From positions 338,274-402,273 of the forward strand of contig NZ_WTTB01000001.1 in NCBI RefSeq assembly GCF_009828835.1: a DNA stretch of 64,000 nucleotides, read 5' to 3'. Positions 9,517 to 17,962 of this stretch are shown here, piece after piece. The stretch is from Erysipelothrix urinaevulpis (GTDB lineage: Bacteria; Bacillota_I; Bacilli_A; Erysipelotrichales; Erysipelotrichaceae). Position 1 is the first letter of the stretch. Each line of letters opens with the position of its first letter. Made by a program: the position numbers and the translations under genes. The notes beneath the pieces are model-generated. The model had not been told where the DNA came from. It saw only the letters and a program-made list of their open reading frames with translations, and ran no database searches.

Positions 9517-10363
9517 GAAGATTTCAATAGGAATAATCGGTGCCGATACGACTCACGTATCGGCATTTGTTGAAGCATTGACATTGAATCCGGAGTATTC
9601 CCAAGTCTTTGAAGTCTTGGGGATATATGATGATGCCTTAACCCAGAATAGTTTTTTTATTCAACGAAAAGATGCAATAAAAACAAAATTAAAAGAGCTT
9701 GGTTTTGAGTGCACACAGGATGATAGTTTTTTGAAAAAATGTGATGGATTGCTTATTTTAACGGGTGATGCTTCTGTTCATTTAAAGCTATTTAAAATGT
9801 ATGCTCATCAGAATCAAGCGGTTTTTATCGATAAACCAGCCACCTATGATCGTGCATCCTATCAAACGATGGTTGACTATGCAACTAAGCATGATATAGC
9901 AATGTTTAGTTCATCCGCGATGCGATTTGCACAGTTTGTTCAAAAGGCAAAAGAACAGGTACAAACTCATTCAAGTGTTGTTGTGAGGGGACCTTTGTCA
10001 TTTATCGAAGGAATACCAGATTATCATTGGTATGGCATTCATTTACTTGAAATGTTGGATGAAGTTGTAGAGGGTCCATTAAGAATCAAAAGCTTTTCTA
10101 TGTCAGACACCAAAGAGCGAATTATCTTTCACGATGAGACGAAACACTTGGAAATCGTAGGGATAAAAGTTGGTAATCCAAACTTTGAGGTCTTTGTCGA
10201 TGATGTTAGCTACGAATTGAAGGATACCTTGTATGTATCGTTATTAAAAGAGATTACGACATTTATTCAAACAAAAGAAAGTCCGGTTAAGACAACTGGA
10301 AAAATAATGAATTTATTAGAGGAAATTAATCTGTGGAAAAGCGAGGCGAGCAAAAATGATTAA
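9503..10363 (+). CDS. Gfo/Idh/MocA-family oxidoreductase (first of two)
   Basis: 286 residues from the ATG at 9503, which has GCGAGG just upstream; a longer frame from 9458 lies wholly inside the preceding gene. The N-terminal Rossmann motif ISIGIIGADTTHVSAF differs from the usual GxGxxG, and VFIDKPATYD fits the family's EKP motif. The C-terminal alpha/beta domain is shorter than typical (330-350 residues). It is probably an NAD(P)-dependent sugar or inositol-type dehydrogenase. It overlaps both neighbours, indicating tight coupling. Confidence 0.82.
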   Translation: MQVNKKISIGIIGADTTHVSAFVEALTLNPEYSQVFEVLGIYDDALTQNSFFIQRKDAIKTKLKELGFECTQDDSFLKKCDGLLILTGDASVHLKLFKMYAHQNQAVFIDKPATYDRASYQTMVDYATKHDIAMFSSSAMRFAQFVQKAKEQVQTHSSVVVRGPLSFIEGIPDYHWYGIHLLEMLDEVVEGPLRIKSFSMSDTKERIIFHDETKHLEIVGIKVGNPNFEVFVDDVSYELKDTLYVSLLKEITTFIQTKESPVKTTGKIMNLLEEINLWKSEASKND

Positions 10364-11318
10364 GGTTGGATTTATTGGTTGTGGAAAGATTTTTTATAAA
10401 CATTGTCTCGCGTTGGAAAAAGTTGAGGGTGTTAAAATTGTTGCGATGAGTGATTGTAATTTCAATAAAGCGAAAGTTGCGACCTCACTTCATGGTGGTG
10501 TTGCTTATAGTAGTTATGCTGAGATGTTAAAACAAGAAAAGATTGATGTGGTTCATGTATGTACACCGACAAAGACTCATTATGAGATTAGTTCGTATTG
10601 TTTAGAACATGGAATATCAGTGATCGTTGAGAGTCCACTTGAATTTGATGCTGTAAAATCACTCAAAATCATGCAGAAGGCTCAAGAAAATGATGTAAAT
10701 ATTTATGTTGTTAATCCTTATGAGCATATTGAATCTCATATAAAATTGATGAGAACGATGGAAGAAGGAATTCTTGGTGAAATTCTAGGGGGACGGTTGA
10801 TTTTGTCTTGGAAAAAAGATAGTCAACAAATGCCTGGAGTGATGAGTCATTCGATGTTTCAAATCCTTGATTATGTTAATCAGTGTATTGAACTTGAGAT
10901 CAAGGATGTGAATTTTATGGCTGATCGTCGGTTTGGTGAAGTCTATGATGTATTGGATGGTATAATTCGCTATAAGAACGATTCTGTGCTAGCTGTATGG
11001 GCTAATTCTTATGCTTCAATGGATTATCCTATGCAGCTTGAAATTGAGTGTGAGAAAGGCTTAATTAAGCTTGTTGGTAACGAATTAGAAATTAACCGAC
11101 ATGATCATATGATTTGTCGTGAAAACTATTCCCTTCAAGATTATATTAATCAAGATATCGGAATAAGTAATCCCCTCCATCTTGCTTATATCCATGCTCT
11201 TGAAGACTTCTATCACAACTATGAATCGTATGAATTTTCAGATAAACACCTCATCAAAACTCAAATGCTTGTCGCTAATATTCAGTCATCACTTAATCAT
11301 GGTGATTATTATGAATAA
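10356..11318 (+). CDS. Gfo/Idh/MocA-family oxidoreductase (second of two)
   Basis: 320 residues. GFIGCGKIFYKH is the NAD(P)-binding loop (~5-16), followed by MSDCN and VHVCTPTKTHYE. VIVESPLEFD replaces the usual EKPL, so the catalytic Lys of the EKP motif is Ser here. It overlaps the preceding oxidoreductase by 8 bases and the next gene by 8 bases. Two adjacent Gfo/Idh proteins often act on successive sugar intermediates or as a heteromer. The missing EKP lysine makes its catalytic role uncertain. Confidence 0.82.
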   Translation: MIKVGFIGCGKIFYKHCLALEKVEGVKIVAMSDCNFNKAKVATSLHGGVAYSSYAEMLKQEKIDVVHVCTPTKTHYEISSYCLEHGISVIVESPLEFDAVKSLKIMQKAQENDVNIYVVNPYEHIESHIKLMRTMEEGILGEILGGRLILSWKKDSQQMPGVMSHSMFQILDYVNQCIELEIKDVNFMADRRFGEVYDVLDGIIRYKNDSVLAVWANSYASMDYPMQLEIECEKGLIKLVGNELEINRHDHMICRENYSLQDYINQDIGISNPLHLAYIHALEDFYHNYESYEFSDKHLIKTQMLVANIQSSLNHGDYYE

Positions 11319-12522
11319 TTTAACTCAATGGATCGAATCTCAAAGTCTGCGGCATCTTGAAAAAATTACGCAGTTAAGTGATACGATTTGGTCTTTAAAA
11401 GAAGTGAAATTTGAAACACAAGAATCTGCTAAACTAATGGCAAATACTCTAGAAGAGCAAGGTTTTTCCATTGAATTTGGTGTTGCAGGACTTCAAAGTG
11501 CTTTTGTCGCAAGCTATGGTGAGTTTGGTCCAACTGTTGGATTTTTAGCTGAATATGATGCCTTAGAAGGTGTTGGACATGCTTGTGGTCATAATTTACT
11601 GGGTTCAGGGTCCACATTAGCGGCCATTCTTTGCAAAGAATATCAACAAGAAACACACAAACCATTCCAAATAAAACTCTTTGGCTGTCCAGCGGAAGAA
11701 AGTGGTTATGGGAAATCAATTATGGCTGCAGCAGGGGTCTTTGATGATGTTGATATTATGTTAACATGGCATCCCAATAATTTTACTCAAATTTGGGCAG
11801 ATGAAACACTCGCTGTTCGACAAGCTGAATTTGAATTTAAAGGAATTGCGAGTCATGCAGCAGGGGCCCCTGAATTGGGTCGATCAGCCCTTGATGCGTG
11901 TGAGTTAATGAATGTCGGGGTCAATTATCTAAGAGAACATGTTTTGCCAAGCGTCAGAATGCATTATGCATACTTAGATGCAGGGGGTCCTTCTGCTAAT
12001 GTTGTGCAAGAAACAGCAAAGCTGTATTATTTTATCCGAGATGAGACCTTAGCAGGAGTCAATGAGGTCTTAGAAAGAGTTGAAAAGATTGCTCAAGGGG
12101 CAGCCTTAATGACTGAAACCACCTTAGATATTCACTATGATGGACTGTGTAAAAGTTATCATGCGAATCAAGAACTCTCAAAGCTGTTACATGAATCATT
12201 AGTAGCGTTAGGACCCATTGATTATGGGGATCAAAGTTCGGACTATGATTCCAAAATATTAGAGCCTATCTTTGAGCAAAAAGGCATGGTTTCAACCGAT
12301 GTTGGCGATGTGAGTTGGATCACACCAACAGCCCAAGCCTTCATCGCTTGTGAGCCCATAAAATACCCAATGCACTCCATACAATGGACTGAAAATGGCA
12401 CAACGAAAATTGCACATTTAGGCATAAAAAAAGCAGGAGAAGCACTCGCTCTCACTGCTATAAAAGTTATGAATGATTCATCATTGCTCGAGTCAATCCA
12501 AGCTTCATTTAAAGGGGAATAG
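11311..12522 (+). CDS. M20-family amidohydrolase (AbgB / aminoacylase-like)
   Basis: 403 residues from the ATG at 11311, which overlaps the previous stop by eight bases; longer in-frame starts fall inside the previous gene. M20D metal-binding motifs are visible: EYDALEGVGHACGHN (~74-88), CPAEESGYGKS (~125) and MLTWHPN (~150); the dimerisation domain begins around residue 170. Members hydrolyse N-acyl amides (N-acyl amino acids, p-aminobenzoyl-glutamate, acylated amino sugars). Here it may deacylate an imported conjugate. It ends the + strand operon; its 3' end overlaps the convergent AraC gene by 14 bases. Confidence 0.88.
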   Translation: MNNLTQWIESQSLRHLEKITQLSDTIWSLKEVKFETQESAKLMANTLEEQGFSIEFGVAGLQSAFVASYGEFGPTVGFLAEYDALEGVGHACGHNLLGSGSTLAAILCKEYQQETHKPFQIKLFGCPAEESGYGKSIMAAAGVFDDVDIMLTWHPNNFTQIWADETLAVRQAEFEFKGIASHAAGAPELGRSALDACELMNVGVNYLREHVLPSVRMHYAYLDAGGPSANVVQETAKLYYFIRDETLAGVNEVLERVEKIAQGAALMTETTLDIHYDGLCKSYHANQELSKLLHESLVALGPIDYGDQSSDYDSKILEPIFEQKGMVSTDVGDVSWITPTAQAFIACEPIKYPMHSIQWTENGTTKIAHLGIKKAGEALALTAIKVMNDSSLLESIQASFKGE

Positions 12523-13423
12523 GTTCCTGTTGCCCATTTGAGGCAATAAAAACAGAACGTTGTGTTGGTGTTGTATTGCTCTCATGAGCAACTTTAATCC
12601 CTTCTTGTTTAAAATGATGGATTTTAGAAGGTGGAAAACCAAATTGAGCTTTGAAGCATTTGGTAAAATATGCTGTTGAATTAAACCCACACAATTCGCC
12701 ACATTCCGCAACACTAATATCAGACTCAGCTAAGAGTTGATGGGCATGATTACAACGGACTTGAATAATATAATTATTCACCGTAATACCTGTGATTTCT
12801 TTGAATATACGACAGAAATAATATTTACTAATCCCAACTTCTTGACTGATTTCATCAAGACTTAAATCACGTTGAAAATTATGATGAATATATTCAATTG
12901 ACTGTTTAATTACAGACATTCGGTTAGATTTTGAACGGCTTGGTTCTCTTTTTTCAATTAATTGATTGCGATAAAGAAGAATCAACATGGTATTACATAA
13001 AGCCCGTACAGCCTTTTGGTAATGAGGTTTAGATTGATGACATTCATTCGCAATAATTTGAAAAATATTACGCATCTCAGGATCGCGTGTAAGGTTATGG
13101 AACCGACAATTAATCGTATCAAAATTTAATGAACGACAGAAATTGGAGTCCATAATCAAACAAAAATAAACGACTTCGTCGCTATAGCTTTCAATACTGT
13201 GGATTGAGTTCGAATTAATTATCACAATTTCACCACGGTTAGCGATGACTTTCTCATCATCAATTGAAACCAATGCTTTACCCGAAACAATGTATAAAAG
13301 CTCAATGTTTGCATGCCAGTGAGGCAGAATTTCAGATTGATGCTTACTGAGAGAATTAAAGTGAAAAATAATTGGATAACTAGGATTATCAAAATAATGT
13401 AATTCATAATGTAACTGTTTCAT
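12509..13423 (-). CDS. AraC-family transcriptional regulator
   Basis: 304 residues. It has an N-terminal cupin sensor domain (HWHANIELLYIVSG, residues ~35-48) and a C-terminal pair of helix-turn-helices (DLSLDEISQEVGISKYYFCRIFKE, then a second unit ending NSTAYFTKCFKAQFGFPPSK). AGGGGGTATCTATG gives a good start. It is convergent with the catabolic operon at 3352-12522 and divergent from the GlvA gene, so it may control either, usually as a sugar-responsive activator. Which one cannot be decided from sequence. Confidence 0.9.
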   Translation of the reverse strand: MKQLHYELHYFDNPSYPIIFHFNSLSKHQSEILPHWHANIELLYIVSGKALVSIDDEKVIANRGEIVIINSNSIHSIESYSDEVVYFCLIMDSNFCRSLNFDTINCRFHNLTRDPEMRNIFQIIANECHQSKPHYQKAVRALCNTMLILLYRNQLIEKREPSRSKSNRMSVIKQSIEYIHHNFQRDLSLDEISQEVGISKYYFCRIFKEITGITVNNYIIQVRCNHAHQLLAESDISVAECGELCGFNSTAYFTKCFKAQFGFPPSKIHHFKQEGIKVAHESNTTPTQRSVFIASNGQQEPIPL

Positions 13424-13483
13424 AGATACCCCCTATGTGATCTCTTTTCTATTTTAGTATAGGAGTGTTCACATAAAAGGTCA

Positions 13484-13497
13484 AGTAAACGCTTACA
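13484..13497. promoter_or_regulatory. cre-like box before the phospho-alpha-glucosidase gene
   Basis: AGTAAACGCTTACA is the reverse complement of TGTAAGCGTTTACT, matching the CcpA cre consensus closely except at the last base. It lies directly upstream of AAGGAGG and the start at 13513, a position suited to glucose repression. Confidence 0.6.
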
Positions 13498-13512
13498 CAA
13501 GGAGGAAAAGAA

Positions 13513-14835
13513 ATGAAAAAAGATTTAATAATTTGTATTGCAGGTGCTGGTAGCACCTATACCCCAGGAATTATTCAAAGCATTTTGAGTCGTTATGAAC
13601 AATTTCCAGTTAGTGAAATAAGACTCTATGATGTATCACAGAAACGAAATCATCGAACCTATGTGATTGTGGAATATTTAACGCAACGATTGAATCAATC
13701 GATTAAGCTCGTAGAAACAACAGACCCAGAACTTGCCTTCACTGGCGTTGATTATATTTTCTCTCAAATTCGTGCGGGTGGCTTAAAAATGAGAGAACTA
13801 GATGAAAAGATTCCGCTTAAACATGGACTTGTTGGTCAAGAGACATGTGGTGTAGGTGGCTTTGCTTATGGAATGCGCTCAATGGTCCAATTTTTAGATT
13901 TAGTCAAGGACTGCATCACCTATGCACCCGATGCATGGATTCTAAACTATACCAATCCAGAAACGATTATATCTGAAGCGGTTCGTCGTCAATTTCCATC
14001 TGCTAAAATTATCAATGCCTGTGACATGGCCATTAGTATTAGTAAAACAATTGCTGATATTTATGACTATGATCATGATGGATGGGTTCCGACTTATTAT
14101 GGCTTGAACCACTTTGGTTGGTTTACTGAAGTTTATGATAAAAACTTAGATAAGGATGTTCTTCCTGAGATTATCAAACGAGCTCAACAAGAAGGTGTTT
14201 GGCTTAATGAAGGAGATGATAGTTGGAAAGAAACGTATGTTAATTTGGGTCGAATGATTCAATACTTTCCAGATAGTATTCCCAACAACTATCTTGAGTA
14301 TTATTTAATGGGCGATGAGAAAGTTGCGAAAGCAGATCCAAGTTATACTCGTGCTAATTACGTCATGGATAATCGTGATAATTATATGGAAAACTTTTAT
14401 CAAGCAATTCTTACAGGATCGAAAAAAGACCTTGAGGCTTATTCAATGGAGAATGAGATTCATGGTCAATATATTACAGATATTGCTATTTCATTGCATT
14501 GTGATCTTAACCAACGTTTTAATCTCATTGTTCCAAACAAAGGGGCAATTCCAAATTTAAGATCGGATGCAGTCGTGGAGGTTCCTGCTTATGTCAGTGC
14601 CAAAGGTGTAGAACCCATTGCCTTACGACATGAGATATCGGATTTCCATAAAGGGTTGATGGAAGCACAGGTCGCTTCAGAGAAGTTATGGGTGGATGCA
14701 TTCTTTGAACAATCGTATCTTAAAGCACTTCAAGCCTTTACATTGAATCAAACGGTGCCTTCAATGTTAGTAGCCAAAAAAGTTCTTGATGATCTAATTG
14801 AAGCCAATAAAGGCTATTGGCCTGAACTGAAATAG
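13513..14835 (+). CDS. glvA: GH4 6-phospho-alpha-glucosidase (GlvA/MalH type)
   Basis: 440 residues, the usual GH4 length. GAGSTYTPGI (~10-19) is the NAD-binding loop; VGQETCGVGGF, LNYTNPE (~147-153) and NACDMAI (~169-175) are family motifs. The Cys-Asp-Met signature is characteristic of GH4 phospho-alpha-glucosidases (CDMP), as opposed to CN-P in beta-specific or CH-- in alpha-galactosidase members. LNHFGWFTE (~197) adds a metal-ligand region, and the C-terminus DDLIEANKGYWPEL is very GlvA-like. It would hydrolyse maltose-6'-phosphate or related phosphorylated alpha-glucosides in the cytoplasm using NAD and a divalent metal. The next gene, two bases on, is a PTS EIIC. Confidence 0.9.
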   Translation: MKKDLIICIAGAGSTYTPGIIQSILSRYEQFPVSEIRLYDVSQKRNHRTYVIVEYLTQRLNQSIKLVETTDPELAFTGVDYIFSQIRAGGLKMRELDEKIPLKHGLVGQETCGVGGFAYGMRSMVQFLDLVKDCITYAPDAWILNYTNPETIISEAVRRQFPSAKIINACDMAISISKTIADIYDYDHDGWVPTYYGLNHFGWFTEVYDKNLDKDVLPEIIKRAQQEGVWLNEGDDSWKETYVNLGRMIQYFPDSIPNNYLEYYLMGDEKVAKADPSYTRANYVMDNRDNYMENFYQAILTGSKKDLEAYSMENEIHGQYITDIAISLHCDLNQRFNLIVPNKGAIPNLRSDAVVEVPAYVSAKGVEPIALRHEISDFHKGLMEAQVASEKLWVDAFFEQSYLKALQAFTLNQTVPSMLVAKKVLDDLIEANKGYWPELK

Positions 14836-14837
14836 GA

Positions 14838-16028
14838 ATGGACAACCACGCTGAAAAATTGCTGGCACCATTATTAAAAAGTCAAGATAATGCTCTTTTA
14901 AAAGCCTATCATAAGGCACATGGAAACCTGTTAATGGGATTAATTTTAATCTCATTAACAAGTTTATTATCACAAGGAGTTACGCGAGTTTTGGGACATG
15001 ATTTTGGAATGATAACACTCCTTCAAACTGTCTATCGTTATCTCAATGTGTTTTCGCTAATCTTAATTGCATATGAATTAGCAAGTAACTCTGACACATC
15101 TCCTTATAATTCAGTGCTCTTATCACTATTTATCTTCTTTTTAAGCATCAATGCATTCGATAAGATCGATGCCCACTCAGTTCTAGCCTATCCATTTGTT
15201 ATGATAGCACCCTTGATATCTCAAGGATTGATTCAAATTATGACGTTTATAATTGAGAAAATCATACCCCAAGAATCAAAAAAGTTCCCAGATAAAATCA
15301 ATTCACTTATCAGCGAATTGCTGGTGTTTATGATTAGTGTTTTACTTGTTTTTGTTCTTGTTCATATGTTTAAGTATCAGTTTGTAGTGCTCATATCTTT
15401 GTATCTTGATGTTGCTTCATCAATTTTTAACCTTTACCAAAGTGTGTGGGTGTTTTTAATCATTTTATTTTTACTGAATTACATCTGGTATTATGGCTTT
15501 CATGGTGATCAAGTCTTATCACTGTGGTTTGAACCGATGCTTATTATTTTTACAATGTTTAATCTTGGAAAATGGCTTGGTATTGCAGATCATACCTATA
15601 TTATTAATGCATCGTTCTATACTGCATTTTCAGGTGTAACAGGGTCAGGGATTACGGGAGCAATCATCGTTAACCTCATCTTGAAAAAGAAAAAGAATCT
15701 TGCAATTGTGAAAAGTTCAATGGTCCCAGCCATTTTCAATATCAATGAAACAGTCATGTTTGGGTTACCAATCGTTGGCAATAAAATATTTAAAGTGCCG
15801 TTTCTATTGGCGCCAATCATTGCTGGGAGTCTTGCATACTTGGCAACAAGTGTTGGGTTGATGAAACCTTACATGTTGGCAGTTCCTTGGTATTTTCCGA
15901 TTGGATTAAAAAGCTTAATTGCTACAGGGGGCCATTTACCCAGTGTGTTAATTGAGTTGGGAATATTTTTAACAATTGTATTGCTTTACTTACCAGCAAC
16001 ACTAAAATACATAAGAGAGCTTGATTAA
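14838..16028 (+). CDS. PTS EIIC, lactose/cellobiose superfamily type
   Basis: 396 residues, polytopic. The hallmark region is GVTGSGITGAI followed by FNINETVMFGLPIVGN (~297-312), as in EIIC-Cel/Lac permeases. It is somewhat shorter than CelB (~430-450) and has a divergent N-terminus. No EIIB or EIIA domain is fused or adjacent. It probably imports and phosphorylates the disaccharide cleaved by the adjacent GH4 enzyme, borrowing EIIA/EIIB from elsewhere. Most GlvA partners are glucose-superfamily EIICB proteins, so this pairing is unusual. Its last codons lie inside a bidirectional terminator. Confidence 0.88.
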   Translation: MDNHAEKLLAPLLKSQDNALLKAYHKAHGNLLMGLILISLTSLLSQGVTRVLGHDFGMITLLQTVYRYLNVFSLILIAYELASNSDTSPYNSVLLSLFIFFLSINAFDKIDAHSVLAYPFVMIAPLISQGLIQIMTFIIEKIIPQESKKFPDKINSLISELLVFMISVLLVFVLVHMFKYQFVVLISLYLDVASSIFNLYQSVWVFLIILFLLNYIWYYGFHGDQVLSLWFEPMLIIFTMFNLGKWLGIADHTYIINASFYTAFSGVTGSGITGAIIVNLILKKKKNLAIVKSSMVPAIFNINETVMFGLPIVGNKIFKVPFLLAPIIAGSLAYLATSVGLMKPYMLAVPWYFPIGLKSLIATGGHLPSVLIELGIFLTIVLLYLPATLKYIRELD

Positions 16029-16040
16029 GCTCTCTTATTT
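16011..16040. terminator. Bidirectional terminator between EIIC and RpiR genes
   Basis: Stem AAGAGAGCTT / AAGCTCTCTT with flanking A and T tracts on both sides. It overlaps the EIIC stop and ends just inside the convergent RpiR gene, serving both transcripts. Confidence 0.7.
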
Positions 16041-16778
16041 CATGGTGTCCAAATATGAGAAGACGAAGTAGTCTAACAATGCTTTCAAGGTTAAGCCAGG
16101 CCAAGGCATGATGCTGCTATGAATACTGTCATCATTAAAATAAAAACGAAGTTTAGATGCTTGTGCAATTTCATTCAAACCATACGAGGTTAAAGAGACG
16201 GTGGTAACACCTTTCAGAGTTAAGTATTGAATGATTTCAGCAACGGATTCTGTGTTGCCACTCAATGAACAAACAATCACCAAAGAATTAGGTTCAATAC
16301 TTTTCGCAATCCGGTCAAAATCTTGCAACGCTTGAATATTAATGAATGGCTTATGGTAGGTAAACATATCATTGCTAAATAACTCCAGCATTTTTGCTTG
16401 TTTCCATCCAGTACCAAAAACATACCGTTGTGAGGATTCGTTGATCGATAAAAATAGTTCCTCTAAACTTTCGTTGTTGACACCATCAAGTGTAATGCGT
16501 ATATTTTCGACAATGACTTGTTTGTAATCGATCGTGTGTGCAGTTTTTTCTTGTTTATTTTCTTGGATCATGGCGTATTTAAACTCACTATACCCATCAA
16601 AACCCAATTTCTTAATCAAACGATAAACCGTTGCATTCGAAGAATTACTCATTTTAGAAAACTCTTCGATTGTTAATGAATCAAACTGTAAATCTTCCTT
16701 CAACATATAGTTTAGAATATGTAAATCACTATCCGTTAAACGATCATAATATGTGTTAACTCTTTCTCTTAAAGTCAT
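16035..16778 (-). CDS. RpiR/MurR-family regulator
   Basis: 247 residues from the start at 16778, preceded (on its strand) by AAAGGTG; a longer start at 16811 would place coding sequence over a strong inverted repeat. It has an N-terminal RpiR helix-turn-helix (IEEFSKMSNSSNATVYRLIKKLGFDGYSEFKYAM) and a C-terminal SIS phosphosugar-binding domain (VFGTGWKQAK ~108; VCSLSGNTESVAEII ~175). It probably senses a sugar phosphate made by the neighbouring PTS/GH4 pathway and controls those genes, the divergent chbG, or both. Confidence 0.9.
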   Translation of the reverse strand: MTLRERVNTYYDRLTDSDLHILNYMLKEDLQFDSLTIEEFSKMSNSSNATVYRLIKKLGFDGYSEFKYAMIQENKQEKTAHTIDYKQVIVENIRITLDGVNNESLEELFLSINESSQRYVFGTGWKQAKMLELFSNDMFTYHKPFINIQALQDFDRIAKSIEPNSLVIVCSLSGNTESVAEIIQYLTLKGVTTVSLTSYGLNEIAQASKLRFYFNDDSIHSSIMPWPGLTLKALLDYFVFSYLDTMK

Positions 16779-16787
16779 TCTGACACC

Positions 16788-16808
16788 TTTTTTCACAAAG
16801 TGAAAAAA
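16788..16808. promoter_or_regulatory. Perfect inverted repeat upstream of the RpiR gene
   Basis: TTTTTTCAC-AAA-GTGAAAAAA has perfect 9-bp arms around a 3-bp spacer. It lies ten bases before the chosen start of the RpiR gene, in the divergent region shared with the ChbG gene. It is a good candidate autoregulatory operator. Binding is inferred. Confidence 0.5.
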
Positions 16809-16936
16809 CACCCTTTCTTTTGATAATTATACATCATTTCCAATAACTATGGTCGACAAATTGTCTCTATGGTATAAGTAAAGTGTAGGAAATAAAATAA
16901 ATTGTTCATGAGAAAAACAATAAAAGGAGTAATACT

Positions 16937-17695
16937 ATGGGAAAAGTAATCATTAATGCCGATGATTTCGGCTACAGTCGTGGAATAAATTATGCAATAG
17001 TTGATAGTCATCAACTCGGAATTTTAACGTCAACAACAATCATGGCAGGAATGCCAGGATTTGAACATGCTGTCGAACTGTCAAAGAGCAATCCTAACTT
17101 AGGAATTGGCGTACACTTAACATTGACTTGCGGCTATCCATTATTGAAAGATCACAAAACAATTATTGACTCATCAGGAAGATTTAAAAATTTAGCTTTT
17201 TTCACTCAAGAGAATGATTATGATCTTGAAGAAGTGTATAGAGAATGGGAAGCACAGATTGAGAAAGTCATCGCTGCAGGAATTAATCCTAGTCACCTGG
17301 ATTCGCACCACCACACACACAGCTTTCCAAAACAACAAGCTATTGTTGTAAAGTTAGCAAGAAAATATAATCTTCCAGTCAGAAATAATTTGTCATTACC
17401 ATCAGATATCGTGAAAGTAAATCGATTTGAACCACTATTTGATACTGTTGCGATTGAAAGTGAAGAGGCTCTAAAAGTATATTTAGCAAATGTTAAAAAC
17501 GATATTGAACATTGGGGAACTGTCGAAATTATGGTTCATCCAGGATACCTTGATTCTGATGTTTATCAAGGATCCAGTTTAACCGAAAATCGAAGTTATG
17601 TTGCTGATTTTCTGATGAATTCAACGTTTGCTAAAACGCTAAAAAAGAGCAAGGTTATCAAGCTGATTTCTTATCATGAGTTATCGGATCGATAA
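16937..17695 (+). CDS. chbG: ChbG/YdjC-family carbohydrate deacetylase
   Basis: 252 residues. INADDFGYSRGIN (~6-18) holds the catalytic Asp-Asp pair, HLDSHHHTH (~120-128) supplies metal-binding histidines, and MVHPGYLD (~197-204) is the third motif. The family removes an acetyl group from chito-oligosaccharides or similar acetylated disaccharides, often after PTS phosphorylation. AAAGGAG precedes the start. It is divergent from an RpiR regulator and close to a PTS EIIC and GH4 hydrolase. It may prepare acetylated disaccharide phosphates for hydrolysis. Confidence 0.9.
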   Translation: MGKVIINADDFGYSRGINYAIVDSHQLGILTSTTIMAGMPGFEHAVELSKSNPNLGIGVHLTLTCGYPLLKDHKTIIDSSGRFKNLAFFTQENDYDLEEVYREWEAQIEKVIAAGINPSHLDSHHHTHSFPKQQAIVVKLARKYNLPVRNNLSLPSDIVKVNRFEPLFDTVAIESEEALKVYLANVKNDIEHWGTVEIMVHPGYLDSDVYQGSSLTENRSYVADFLMNSTFAKTLKKSKVIKLISYHELSDR

Positions 17696-17777
17696 GAACC
17701 TTATGAATTGTTAAAGGTTATTATCTTTTATTATTCATAAAAAGGTGTATAATTAAAAATAGAGGTGATTAGCTGAA

Positions 17778-17798
17778 ATGAAATTACAATCTATATAG
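17778..17798 (+). CDS. Putative six-residue leader peptide
   Basis: ATG with the reading MKLQSI then TAG, preceded by AGAGGTGAT. It is placed where leader peptides of antibiotic-inducible ABC-F genes lie, before a terminator hairpin. Very short frames occur by chance, so support is positional only. Confidence 0.4.
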   Translation: MKLQSI

Positions 17799-17883
17799 CA
17801 AGTAAAGACCGTAAATCAAATCATAATGTATAATTTGTATTTTTAGGTCGCCGTATAGATAAAATGATCAGCCAAATCAAGAC

Positions 17884-17920
17884 AAAGAGTTTGCATCATT
17901 TTTGCAAACTTTTTATTTTA
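17884..17920 (+). terminator. Attenuator-type terminator in the ABC-F leader
   Basis: Stem AGTTTGCA / TGCAAACT extended by A-T pairs, 7-base loop, then TTTTATTTT. It lies ~40 bases before the structural gene rather than after a gene, so it must be read through for expression. Confidence 0.75.
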
Positions 17921-17962
17921 CCAAACATCACTATCTGTATTAAGCGACCTCTAGGAGGAAAA

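Larger units (their letters stand above)
17748..17962 (+). promoter_or_regulatory. ABC-F gene leader with uORF and attenuator
   Basis: A TATAAT box (17748-17753) is followed by a ~200-base leader. It has a short frame (MKLQSI, 17778-17798) behind AGAGGTGAT and a rho-independent terminator (17884-17920). AGGTCGC (17845-17851) can pair upstream with the GACC at 17807-17810, or downstream with GCGACCT (17944-17950) directly next to the AGGAGG of the structural gene. This alternative pairing is what ribosome-stalling attenuators of ABC-F, Erm and Msr genes use. It is seen directly as complementarity; the mechanism is inferred. Confidence 0.65.
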
